This document shows, in pieces, positions 8,666 through 16,058 of a stretch of DNA of 49,228 bases. The notes under the pieces are model-generated. The model had not been told where the DNA came from. It searched no databases and saw only the letters and a list, made by a program, of their open reading frames with translations. Source of the DNA: JACDAN01 sp035265935 (GTDB taxonomy: Bacteria; Actinomycetota; Thermoleophilia; Gaiellales; Gaiellaceae); assembly GCA_035265935.1 (NCBI GenBank), contig DATFOC010000070.1, positions 1 to 49,228 on the forward strand. Reading direction: 5' to 3'. The position numbers and the translations under genes were made by a program. Position 1 is the first letter of the stretch; every line of letters starts with the position of its first letter.

Positions 8666-9048
8666 CCGATCACAGCTTGAGTCTGTGTGACCTGGGCGAC
8701 GCGTCGCTGCTTCGCGTCGTAGACGTCGGTCTGGACGACGATGAAAGTCCGGCCGACGTGGAGCGGACGGGTCACGCCCTCCAGGCGACCTTCACGCACG
8801 GCGCGGAAGAAGTTCGTCTTCGACTCGACAGTCGCCGTCGTCCCTCCGCCGTCGGGAAGGTTGAGGAAGGCGGAGACGCCTCCCAGCGTGTCGGCGAACG
8901 CCATCAGCGCCCCGCCGTGAAGCACGCCGGCAGCCGTGCACTTCTCGGGCGCCCAGTCCATCCCGCCTCGCACTTCCTCCGGCTCGGCGGCCGACAGCTC
9001 GATTCCGAGGTGCCCCGCGAACGGGATCGTCTCTCCAAGCTCCTGCAC
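8662..9048 (-). CDS. PaaI-type hotdog thioesterase
   Basis: Small acyl-CoA thioesterase (128 aa). The hotdog core VLHGGALMAFADTLGGVSAFLNLP is followed by TATVESKTNFFRAVREG, the PaaI arrangement in which the HGG loop and an acidic residue on the long helix act on the thioester. The start is ambiguous. GTG at 9048 lies 11 nt after the VOC stop and is the best available; upstream the frame has no plausible start because Val codons there are GTA. It is co-directional with the VOC gene and probably one unit under the divergent TetR operator. The stop is shared with the convergent hydrolase. Confidence 0.83.
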   Translation of the reverse strand: MQELGETIPFAGHLGIELSAAEPEEVRGGMDWAPEKCTAAGVLHGGALMAFADTLGGVSAFLNLPDGGGTTATVESKTNFFRAVREGRLEGVTRPLHVGRTFIVVQTDVYDAKQRRVAQVTQTQAVIG

Positions 9049-9059
9049 GGGGAGTGAGG

Positions 9060-9467
9060 TTACGCGGCGGCGGGGCGCTGCAGCGCGGCGGGCGTCGCCT
9101 CGCCGCGAAAGACCGCCTCGAGCGAGTTGCCGTCGAAGTCGAAAACCCGCGCCGAGTAGTACTCGCGGTTGTACTCGGGACGGACTCCCGGCTCCCAACC
9201 GGCCCGCCCGCCAGCGGCGATCGCGGTGCCGTAGAAGGCGTGGACGACGCCGACGTCGTCGGCCGTGAGGGCGATTTCCAACCTGCCGGCGAGCTCGGAC
9301 TCGACGAGCCAGAGGGAGCTCGGCTTCCCCGGCCGGCCGAAGTAGGCGCGGTGCTCGTCGGGCCAGTCGAGGAGAAGGGCAAGCCCGAGGGGCGCCAGCG
9401 CCTCCTCGTAGAACGGCTTGCTCGTCGCGTAGCTGCGGACGAAAACCGTGAGGTGGTCGAGCTCCAT
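9060..9467 (-). CDS. VOC (glyoxalase/bleomycin-resistance) family protein
   Basis: Single VOC module (135 aa). It starts MELDHLTVFVRSYATSKPFYEEALAPLGL and ends in the typical VFDFDGNSLEAVF strand, where Glu would be a metal ligand. The exact reaction cannot be told. The ATG is the first possible, and a candidate -10 TATTCT at 9475-9480 lies 7 nt upstream, implying a leaderless transcript. That -10 is inside an inverted repeat, so the gene is probably repressed by the divergent TetR protein. The Ala/Pro-rich tail is not part of the fold. Confidence 0.82.
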   Translation of the reverse strand: MELDHLTVFVRSYATSKPFYEEALAPLGLALLLDWPDEHRAYFGRPGKPSSLWLVESELAGRLEIALTADDVGVVHAFYGTAIAAGGRAGWEPGVRPEYNREYYSARVFDFDGNSLEAVFRGEATPAALQRPAAA

Positions 9468-9474
9468 GGTCGAG

Positions 9475-9498
9475 AGAATAGAACGACCGTACTATTCT
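9475..9498. promoter_or_regulatory. Predicted operator in the VOC/TetR divergent promoter
   Basis: Inverted repeat with outer arms AGAATAG and CTATTCT around a 10-bp centre that is itself partly symmetric (ACG..CGT). It overlaps the -10 of the minus-strand VOC gene and lies just ahead of the -10 of the TetR gene. The symmetry and location are typical of a TetR autoregulatory site. Confidence 0.6.
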
Positions 9499-9512
9499 GT
9501 CAAGGAGCCGTC

Positions 9513-9518
9513 TATACT
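9513..9518 (+). promoter_or_regulatory. -10 element TATACT of a leaderless TetR gene
   Basis: TATACT is followed by exactly 6 nt and then the ATG at 9525, so transcription should begin at or near the start codon. No Shine-Dalgarno is present. Confidence 0.55.
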
Positions 9519-9524
9519 CTGCGC

Positions 9525-10151
9525 ATGGTCGGCACAAGAAATCAGACGACCGTGCTGAAAACGAAGGGCGAGCGAACCCGGCACTCGATCCTGACGCGCG
9601 CGGCGGAGCTGGCGACCCAGGAGGGCCTCGAGCCGCTGTCCATCGGTCGGCTCGCCGAGGCGGCCCAGCTGAGCAAGAGCGGGCTCTTCGCCCACTTTGG
9701 CTCGAAGGAGGAGCTGCAGCTGGCGACAGTCGACCACGCCGCTGCGCTCTTTCGGGAGGAGGTCATCGATCCCGCACGGGAGGCGCCAAGGGGGTTGCCG
9801 CGCGTGTGGGCCCTGTGCGACCACATGGTCGATTACGCCGAGCGCCAGGTGTTCCCCGGCGGCTGCTTCTTCGCGGCGACCTCGGCCGAGTTCAACCACC
9901 GACCCGGCCCGGTGCGGGACCGCATCGAGGCGATGATCCGCTCGTGGCTTTCGTACCTCGAGCACGCCGTCGAGCAGGCGCAGGACGCGGGTGAGCTGAG
10001 CCGGGAGACGAGCGCGCGGACGATTGCCTTCCAGCTCGACGCGTTTGCGCAGTCGGCGAACTCGCAGTTCCAGCTCTTCCGGGACCCGACAGTCTTCGAC
10101 GAGGCGCGCCGCGCGATCCGAGAGCGCCTCGAGAGCCTGCGCCCGGCGTGA
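9525..10151 (+). CDS. TetR family transcriptional regulator
   Basis: TetR-type repressor (208 aa). HTH at about 40-60 with LSIGRLAEAAQLSKSGLFAHFGSKEEL, followed by a C-terminal TetR_C-like domain with VFPGGCFFAATSAEFNHRPGPVRD, a pattern seen in YcdC/TetR_C_6-like regulators. The ATG at 9525 follows a -10 by 6 nt, which decides the start. The gene is divergent from the VOC/thioesterase pair, with an inverted repeat between, so those genes are its likely targets. The ligand is unknown; an electrophile or acyl-CoA would fit the neighbours. Confidence 0.88.
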   Translation: MVGTRNQTTVLKTKGERTRHSILTRAAELATQEGLEPLSIGRLAEAAQLSKSGLFAHFGSKEELQLATVDHAAALFREEVIDPAREAPRGLPRVWALCDHMVDYAERQVFPGGCFFAATSAEFNHRPGPVRDRIEAMIRSWLSYLEHAVEQAQDAGELSRETSARTIAFQLDAFAQSANSQFQLFRDPTVFDEARRAIRERLESLRPA

Positions 10152-10166
10152 TCGCTCACACCGGGC
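10141..10166. terminator. Possible bidirectional hairpin between convergent genes
   Basis: Arms GCCCGGCGTG and CACACCGGGC pair with one C-A mismatch around a 6-nt loop; the TetR stop codon lies in it. It is the only structure in the 27-bp gap to the convergent lipase gene. No T-run. Confidence 0.35.
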
Positions 10167-10178
10167 GCGGCTAGCGTC

Positions 10179-12236
10179 CTACGGCAGGAAGGCCAGGTCC
10201 TCGGGCGGCGGGCCGACCATCGGCGTCTCGAAGATCGGCCCGGCGCCGTCCGGGTCGATCACCGTCGCGCCGTCGCTCGCGAAGAACGTCGCGATCTGCG
10301 CCTGAGCGGCCAGGGCGAACGAGGCAATGGCCGGGTTCGTGATGCTGGTCAGGAACGAATGCGGGTTCCGCGGAACCGCAGGGTTCGCCTGGAAGGCGAG
10401 GTCGTTCCGATAGAGCGTCGTTTGCGCGGCGAGGCCGCCGGCGCGGATGATCGCCGAGGTCGTCGGGTTCGGCACGGTCTGATCCCCGCGCGCGAACTGG
10501 AGGATCATGGGGCGCTTGACGAGCGGCGTGTACGCCGCCGGATTGGCGGCCTGCTGTGCCCACTCCGTGCGATCGAGGAACTGCTGGATCGCGGATGCGC
10601 CCGGCACGGTGTCGACGACCGGGGGCAGGTTCCGCAGCGGCTTGTTCTCCACGAATGATGTGAACGTCGGGTTCGGCACCGCGTTGTAGAGCGACGGGAC
10701 GCGCGAGATGAGCGAGACCCCGACGAGCGGCCGGAAGCTCGGTGAGAGCCGCGCGATCTCGATGATCGGGCCACCGGGGACGTTGGGCACGCCCGCGCGG
10801 ATCTTCCGCTCGAGACCCAGGAGCGGCACGCCGTAGATGCCCCCGAACGATTGCCCGGCGTAGTAGATCCGTGATCGTTCGAGGTCACTCCCGCCGTCTC
10901 CGTCGACGTCGACGCCCTGCTCGAGCACTTCGACCAGTTGGAGCAGGTCGAACACGGTTTGGCGGAGGCCGTCGCGGTTGCCCACCAGCGTCTGCGGAGG
11001 CGCCGCGTTGACGCCTTCGGTCGAGTCGATCGTCCCGTTGCCGTTCTGGTCGATGCCGCGGCCGCCCGCCGGCAGGGTTACCGGCGCCGCTCCACCCGTT
11101 CGGTTGACCGTGTACGTCCCGAGCGCGCCGCCGCCGTGACCAACGACGTTGATCGCGATCGTGGCGAGCCCGGCGCGCGCGAGTGAAGATGCGACCGCCC
11201 ACGGCGCTCCGTTCTTGGAATCGGTGAAGCCGTGGCCGAAGATCGCGACAGGCCAGCCGGCTGCCGGCTTCGCCCCGGCCGGCATGAACAGCGTGAACTG
11301 GATGGGGTTCGTGCTCTCCGGATTGGGCTTTGGCTTCCCGGTCCTCGTCCCCACCGCAGGAATGACCTTCGCCGCGGTCTGGTAGTCCGGAGATGTGTAC
11401 GAACCGAAGGCAACCGTGCCTACCGAGCCGGGGAACACCGACAGTGCTGGCGTCGGCAGGAAGGACGTGGCGAACGTGGAGGTCCCCGTCTGCCGGACCC
11501 ACTGGATCGCCGTGATCGATGAGAGGGGGAAAACCGTCCGCTCTCCACCGGTACCGAGCGCAAAGCTTGGCGTCGGCGCCTGGCCCTTCCGGATCTGCCG
11601 CCGGACCTTCTTCGAGATCGCGTCGACGCTCTGGGTCGTGAAGAGACTCGCCGCTGCAACCTGCGCCGGGTCCGCGCCGGCGAAGAACGACGCACCGAGC
11701 GCGAACAGCAGCTGCGTGCGATACGCCTTGTCCGCTGCGGGCCCGCGTGCGAGCAGCTCGCGCCAGAAGGCCGAGCCGTCGAGCCGTTGCCCGTCGGAGC
11801 CGTGCACGCCCCGGGTGACGACGAGCAGATACCTCGAGTGCTGCTGGAGCTGCTCATCGCTCTCGACGTGCAGCGTGTTCGCCGCCGGCTCCCAGACGAC
11901 CTGGTTGATCCCGACTCGCCGGCCGTGCGGGCCGATGAGGAACACGGTCTGGCTCGACACGGTCGTCAGGTCGATCGGCCCCGAGAACGGGATCGAGATC
12001 CGGGGCTGGATGTTGAAGCCGTCGAGCGCGTTGAGCACGTCGATATCGGCGCAGTCGGACGGCCGCACGGCGCAATCAGGCTTCGGCAGGTCGACACGGA
12101 GGCCCGTCACCTGTGTTCTGTCCGAGGTCGTAAAGAGGTTACTCGGGAACGGCTGGCCGGCCTTGACGGCGGCAAGCGCGGTTCCAGGAACGACGAGTGA
12201 GAGCGCGATCAGAGCCGCAGCGAGCAGCGAACGCAT
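10179..12236 (-). CDS. Secreted lipase-like alpha/beta hydrolase with calcium-binding loops
   Basis: Large exported hydrolase (685 aa). The signal peptide is about 1-22. Residues about 45-145 form an Ig-like/virulence-lipase-type N-terminal domain. The hydrolase core has an oxyanion-like FGHGF (333-337) and a GQSFGG elbow with Ser463. Inserted between them is a complete EF-hand loop, DQNGNGTIDSTE (396-407), and a second Asp-rich loop DVDGDGGSD (443-451), which suggest calcium-dependent folding outside the cell. The catalytic His may be in NPHSF near 633. The ATG is preceded by a G-rich ribosome site. It probably releases fatty acids outside the cell. It has no operon partner and no visible anchor. 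Confidence 0.8.
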   Translation of the reverse strand: MRSLLAAALIALSLVVPGTALAAVKAGQPFPSNLFTTSDRTQVTGLRVDLPKPDCAVRPSDCADIDVLNALDGFNIQPRISIPFSGPIDLTTVSSQTVFLIGPHGRRVGINQVVWEPAANTLHVESDEQLQQHSRYLLVVTRGVHGSDGQRLDGSAFWRELLARGPAADKAYRTQLLFALGASFFAGADPAQVAAASLFTTQSVDAISKKVRRQIRKGQAPTPSFALGTGGERTVFPLSSITAIQWVRQTGTSTFATSFLPTPALSVFPGSVGTVAFGSYTSPDYQTAAKVIPAVGTRTGKPKPNPESTNPIQFTLFMPAGAKPAAGWPVAIFGHGFTDSKNGAPWAVASSLARAGLATIAINVVGHGGGALGTYTVNRTGGAAPVTLPAGGRGIDQNGNGTIDSTEGVNAAPPQTLVGNRDGLRQTVFDLLQLVEVLEQGVDVDGDGGSDLERSRIYYAGQSFGGIYGVPLLGLERKIRAGVPNVPGGPIIEIARLSPSFRPLVGVSLISRVPSLYNAVPNPTFTSFVENKPLRNLPPVVDTVPGASAIQQFLDRTEWAQQAANPAAYTPLVKRPMILQFARGDQTVPNPTTSAIIRAGGLAAQTTLYRNDLAFQANPAVPRNPHSFLTSITNPAIASFALAAQAQIATFFASDGATVIDPDGAGPIFETPMVGPPPEDLAFLP

Positions 12237-12295
12237 GGGTCCCCCCCATTCCGTTGATGCGAAGGGGCGATTCTGACGGACCAGCGGCCGGCGCG

Positions 12296-12952
12296 TCAGG
12301 CCGGTTTGAACTCGCTCCAGAGCTCCTCCATCGTGCGCAGCCGGTTGATCCGGTGGGCGAGGTCCGCTGGCGCCGTGTTGACTGCGCGAACGACCCAGTC
12401 GTCGCCGACGTCGAGGACGTTGATGCAGCCCGGCGATTGCTCGAAGTTGCCCAGGAATGCCCGCCCACCGGTCAGAGCATAGGAGAGGATTGCGCGGTTG
12501 ACCCCGCCGTGCAGTACCGCCAAGAGCACGTCCCAGTCGGTATCCGCGACCAGCCGGTCGACGGCCGGGACCACCCGGTCGAGCAGCGAGCCGACCGACT
12601 CGCCGCCGAGGAATCTCGCCTCCTCCGGGACGACGTCCCTCCAGGCCTCGACGAACGCGCGCTCGAGCTTGTCCTCCGGGATGTCCGCGAGCCGCCCTGA
12701 CTCGATCTCCCGTAGCTCCGGCCAGGACTCGACGTGGGCGCCGGGAGCGACGATCCGCGCCGTCTCGACCGTCCGAGGCAGGCCGCTAGTGATCACGCGG
12801 TCGAACGCGATCCCTTCCAGGATGGCTGCCGCCGCGCCGACTTCCTCGCGGCCCTCCGGCGTGAGCGAGACGTCGTCCGGCGGGAGCGGACGACCCTGGT
12901 CGAAGTACGCCACTCGGCCGTGGCGCATCAGGTAGATCCTGCGGCGAGTCAC
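12296..12952 (-). CDS. Histidine phosphatase (phosphoglycerate-mutase-like) family protein
   Basis: Phosphatase of the branch-2-like his-phosphatase fold (218 aa). The phospho-accepting His is H11 in LMRHGR. A conserved Arg is in SGLPRTVETA (about 57-66), and the second catalytic His is in LAVLHGGVNR (about 148). The substrate is unknown. It overlaps the upstream small protein by 4 nt (ATGA) and is last in an operon with a kinase-like phosphotransferase. That suggests it acts on a phosphorylated intermediate or proofreads that step; this is inference from linkage only. Confidence 0.85.
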   Translation of the reverse strand: MTRRRIYLMRHGRVAYFDQGRPLPPDDVSLTPEGREEVGAAAAILEGIAFDRVITSGLPRTVETARIVAPGAHVESWPELREIESGRLADIPEDKLERAFVEAWRDVVPEEARFLGGESVGSLLDRVVPAVDRLVADTDWDVLLAVLHGGVNRAILSYALTGGRAFLGNFEQSPGCINVLDVGDDWVVRAVNTAPADLAHRINRLRTMEELWSEFKPA

Positions 12953-13254
12953 TCGTACTTCGCGAGGTACGCGGGGTTGGAGACGCGAAGCTTCTCCGCG
13001 ACGTGCTGCTTCAGGCGAGCGTGCAGGGCTTCGTCGACGTCGCCCACCCGGATCCGCCGCGCGAGGTCGCGAAGCTCGTCCTCGCCCATGCCTTCCTCGC
13101 CCGCCTCGAGCTCTCGGCGGGCGATGCCGAGGGCGTTCATCGCGACGAGCGTCCGGAACCTCAGGCGATGGTCGTCGATGGTCGGGAGCAGCTCTCCCGA
13201 GAGGAACTCGAACACGGCCTCGATCAGCTCGGGTGCTGCCGGGCGGTCAGGCAT
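12949..13254 (-). CDS. DUF6285-type small protein, LvaB-like partner of the phosphotransferase
   Basis: All-helical small protein (101 aa) beginning PDRPAAPELIEAVFEFLSGELLP, with a conserved RFRTLVAMNALGIARREL helix and ending NPAYLAKYE. This pattern fits the family found next to ACAD10/11-linked phosphotransferases. In Pseudomonas putida levulinate catabolism a small protein (LvaB) works with the kinase LvaA; the analogy is from gene order and size, not from alignment. It overlaps the kinase gene by 8 nt and the phosphatase gene by 4 nt, so the three are tightly coupled. Confidence 0.78.
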   Translation of the reverse strand: MPDRPAAPELIEAVFEFLSGELLPTIDDHRLRFRTLVAMNALGIARRELEAGEEGMGEDELRDLARRIRVGDVDEALHARLKQHVAEKLRVSNPAYLAKYE

Positions 13255-14176
13255 GTTCGATCAGGTCGAGGAGCTCGTACTCCATCTCGGCAGCCATCCT
13301 GCCGAGCACCGCGTACTCGACGCTGCGGTCGAGGCCGGTCAGGTGGCGCCTGCACTGCGTCAGACAGCCGACGCCCCACTTGACGTTGCCCAGCACCTCC
13401 CACCAGTAGAGCTCGGCGTCGGAGATCGAGCGGCCCGTCAGCTCCTCGTATCGCTCCAGGTACGGCCCGACGTCCCCCACTCCGCCCAGCCGCCGGTCGT
13501 CCACGCCGAAGCGCCACGCCCGGACGAGCGGCCACGCGACGTCCTCCCGCGGATCAGAGAGATGGGCGAACTCCCAGTCGAGGATGCAGACCAGGCCACG
13601 CTCGGAGACGACGACGTTGCCGAGCCGGAAGTCGCCGTGGGCGACGACGTCGGCGAGCGGATCGGGCCGGTGCTCCCGCAGCCACCAGAGCCCGTACTCG
13701 AGCGCCGGGTGAGGATCGCCGACCGAGTCGAGCTCGTGCTCGAAGCGCGAGACGATGTCGGAGGCGCGCAGGAAGGGCAGACGCTCTGGCGGAATCGCGT
13801 GGATCTTCGCGAGCTCGTCGGCGAGCTGGGTCTCGAGGCCGGCGGGTGGATTGCGGACGATCCGCCTGCCGATCGTCTCGCCCTCGACGAACTCCATCGC
13901 GAAGGCCTCGCGCCCGGCGAGCTCCCCGAGGTAGGCGACAGGGTGCGGCACCCTGACGCCGGCCTCCTCGGCGGCCTGGAGGACCTCGAACTCGTGCTCC
14001 AGCGACAGCGTCGCCTCGTGGATCACGCCGCCGAGCGCTCGCCGAACGAGCAACCGCTCGCCGTCTGCGTCAACCGCCCAGGCCTCCTTGGAGGCACCGC
14101 CGGGCAGGAGATGCATGGCCTCGACGCGACGCCCCAGCCGTTCCTCCAGGTCCGCGGCCCACGGAACGGCGCTCAT
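13247..14176 (-). CDS. Phosphotransferase (APH/choline-kinase fold), LvaA/ACAD10-11 type
   Basis: Kinase-fold protein (309 aa) predicted to phosphorylate a hydroxyacyl-CoA. A Gly-rich start (LLPGGASKEAWAV) leads to the catalytic-loop HGDFRLGNVVV (about 196-206) and the metal-binding DWEFAHLSDPREDVAW (about 216-231). These are the sequences of the ACAD10/11 N-terminal domain and of LvaA. In that pathway 4-hydroxyacyl-CoA is phosphorylated and a dehydrogenase-like partner eliminates phosphate. The partner here would be the divergent gene at 16059. The ATG follows a short GAGG ribosome site; 95 bp separate it from the upstream SDR gene. Confidence 0.85.
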   Translation of the reverse strand: MSAVPWAADLEERLGRRVEAMHLLPGGASKEAWAVDADGERLLVRRALGGVIHEATLSLEHEFEVLQAAEEAGVRVPHPVAYLGELAGREAFAMEFVEGETIGRRIVRNPPAGLETQLADELAKIHAIPPERLPFLRASDIVSRFEHELDSVGDPHPALEYGLWWLREHRPDPLADVVAHGDFRLGNVVVSERGLVCILDWEFAHLSDPREDVAWPLVRAWRFGVDDRRLGGVGDVGPYLERYEELTGRSISDAELYWWEVLGNVKWGVGCLTQCRRHLTGLDRSVEYAVLGRMAAEMEYELLDLIEHA

Positions 14177-14271
14177 TCGGCGCCTCGCGTTAGCTGCAGG
14201 GTGAAGTACTCCACCTCGAGCCCGTCTTTCTCAAGGTTTCTGCTCCGCGGGCATCATCGGCTCGTGGCCCA

Positions 14272-15036
14272 TCACCAGGCCGATTGGCCTCCGTCCACGA
14301 CCAGCGTGTGGGCGGTGACGTACGCGGATGCATCCGAAGCGAGGAAGACGACGACGCCCTTGAGGTCTTCGGGCCCGCCGAACCGCCCGAGGGGGATGCG
14401 CGTAGACAGCTCCTCGCCGTGCTGCTCGAGGACGAAGTTGGCCATGTCGGACGGGAACCAGCCAGGCGCGATCGCATTGACGCGGATCCCGTGCCGGGCC
14501 CACTTGCAGGCGAGATCGCGGGTGAACGAGATCACGCCGCCCTTCGTCGCGTTGTAGACGATCGTATTCATGATCTCGGGCGGCCCGCCCTGGAGACCGG
14601 CGACCGACGCGATGTTGACGATCGCACCGCCGTCCCCCGCGATCATGGCCCGGCCGGCCGCCTGCGAGAAGAGGAAGACGCCGGTCAGGTTGACGTCGAC
14701 GACCTTCTGCCAGCCCTCGAGCGGCATCTCCTCCGGGCTCGCTCCCCAGACGGTGCCCGCGTTGTTGACGAGGACGTCCACCGCGCCGAAGTCGGCGACC
14801 GTTCGCGCGACGACCGCCGCCACCTGCTCGGGATCGCGCACGTCGCAGCCCAGGCCGAGCGCCCTGACGCCGAGCTGCTCGAGCTCGGCGGCGGCCTGCT
14901 CGCAACGGTCGGCCCGGCGCGCGCAGAGGACGACGTTCGCCCCGGCTTCGGCCAGGCCCTGAGCCATCTGGCGGCCGATGCCCTTGCCTCCTCCGGTCAC
15001 GATCGCCGTCTTGCCGCTGAGATCGAACAGCTTCAT
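14272..15036 (-). CDS. SDR family oxidoreductase
   Basis: Classical short-chain dehydrogenase (254 aa). The cofactor motif is TGGGKGIG (14-21) followed by NNAG (about 91-94). The catalytic Ser is in NIASVAG, and the Tyr/Lys pair is in VYNATKGG (about 160-167). The C terminus VDGGQSAW is typical. It probably oxidises or reduces a 3-hydroxy/3-keto acyl intermediate, the position an LvaD-like enzyme would fill. The ATG has GGAGG upstream. The LLM gene stop overlaps its start (ATGA), so the two are translationally coupled. Confidence 0.9.
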   Translation of the reverse strand: MKLFDLSGKTAIVTGGGKGIGRQMAQGLAEAGANVVLCARRADRCEQAAAELEQLGVRALGLGCDVRDPEQVAAVVARTVADFGAVDVLVNNAGTVWGASPEEMPLEGWQKVVDVNLTGVFLFSQAAGRAMIAGDGGAIVNIASVAGLQGGPPEIMNTIVYNATKGGVISFTRDLACKWARHGIRVNAIAPGWFPSDMANFVLEQHGEELSTRIPLGRFGGPEDLKGVVVFLASDASAYVTAHTLVVDGGQSAW

Positions 15037-16040
15037 GAGAGAGCCTCCGAGACGACACGGAGCGTCGTCGGGTCGCGGGTCGAGATCAGGAGCGTGGTCG
15101 CACCCGAATCCTTCCAGGCGGCCAGCCGGTCCCGGATCCGATCGGGCGGCCCGACGAGCGCGAGCTCGTCAATCAGCGCATCGGGCACGGCGGAGGCCGC
15201 GTCTCGCTGCTTGCCGTCGAGGAAGAGGTCCTGGATCTGCTTGGCCTCGGCCTCGAACCCGTAGCTCGCGACGAGGTCGTTGTAGAAGTTCGCGCCGCGG
15301 GCGCCCATGCCGCCTACGTAGAGGGCGTAGTAGGGCCGGAGCACGTCCCGTGCGAGCTCGACGTCGTCCATTGCCACCGCCGGAACCGCGGGCGCGATGT
15401 CGAACCCGTCTTCGCGGGCGAAGGGCGCTGGGAAGGTCTGACGAGCGCGCTCAGGCGAGAAGAAGATCGGCAGCCAGCCATCCGCGATCTCGGCGGCGAG
15501 CTCGACGGACCGGGGCTTGAAGACGGCGAGGTAAATCGGAACGTCAGGCCGCAACGGACGGGCCATCAGCTTGAGCGGCTTGCCGAGGCCAGTCGCGTTC
15601 GGGCCGGCGTACGGCACCTGGTAATGCGCGCCCTGGTGCTCGATGGTCTCCCGGCGCAGTACGGCGCGGACGATCTCCACGTACTCACGCATCTTCGTGA
15701 TCGGCTTCCCCCAGGGCTCACCGTGCCAGCCCTCGACGACCTGCGGCCCGGACAGACCGAGGCCGAGCAGGAAGCGGCCGCCGGACATGAGGTCGAGCGT
15801 CGCCGCGGTCATCGCCGTGTTGGTGGGCGTCCGAGCCGGGATCTGGAAGATCGCCGAGCCGACCTTGAGTGTCGTCGTGATCGCCGCCAGCCAGGAGAGC
15901 ACGGTTGCCGCGTCCGTCCCCCACGCTTCGGCCGCCCAGGCGGAGTCGTAGCCGAGCGTCTCGGCCTCCTGCGCGAGCGCCACCAGCTCCGTCGGGTTCG
16001 TCCCGGGCGGCGCGTACCCCATGTAGAAGCCGAGCCGCAC
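15033..16040 (-). CDS. LLM class (luciferase-like) F420-dependent oxidoreductase
   Basis: Flavin/F420-binding TIM barrel (335 aa). It begins LGFYMGYAPPG and includes AEAWGTDAATVLSWLAAIT and SGGRFLLGLGLSGPQVVEGWHG, the signature of the actinobacterial F420-dependent group. The C-terminal GPPDRIRDRLAAWKDSGATTLLI is also characteristic. GTG at 16040 was chosen because it starts at the first beta-strand and follows a -10 TAGCAT by 7 nt. It overlaps the SDR gene by 4 nt. Role in the cluster is unclear; hydride transfer to an enoyl or ketone intermediate is possible. Confidence 0.85.
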   Translation of the reverse strand: MRLGFYMGYAPPGTNPTELVALAQEAETLGYDSAWAAEAWGTDAATVLSWLAAITTTLKVGSAIFQIPARTPTNTAMTAATLDLMSGGRFLLGLGLSGPQVVEGWHGEPWGKPITKMREYVEIVRAVLRRETIEHQGAHYQVPYAGPNATGLGKPLKLMARPLRPDVPIYLAVFKPRSVELAAEIADGWLPIFFSPERARQTFPAPFAREDGFDIAPAVPAVAMDDVELARDVLRPYYALYVGGMGARGANFYNDLVASYGFEAEAKQIQDLFLDGKQRDAASAVPDALIDELALVGPPDRIRDRLAAWKDSGATTLLISTRDPTTLRVVSEALS

Positions 16041-16046
16041 GCGTGC

Positions 16047-16053
16047 GATGCTA
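16047..16053. promoter_or_regulatory. Shared -10 core of back-to-back leaderless promoters (16040/16059)
   Basis: On the plus strand GATGCT is 6 nt before the GTG at 16059. On the minus strand TAGCAT, overlapping it by 5 bp, is 7 nt before the GTG at 16040. Only 18 bp separate the two start codons, so both transcripts must use this core if both are leaderless. Confidence 0.45.
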
Positions 16054-16058
16054 ACCCG

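Noticed and set aside
14177..14271. Possible short peptide ending in ATGA at the phosphotransferase start
   Set aside because: About 13-20 codons with no ribosome site of note and no family; more likely plain spacer.
15624..16058. N-terminal extension of the ACAD10/11-like protein
   Set aside because: It is the antisense of the LLM oxidoreductase gene and Arg/Asp-rich; the family N terminus begins at 16059.
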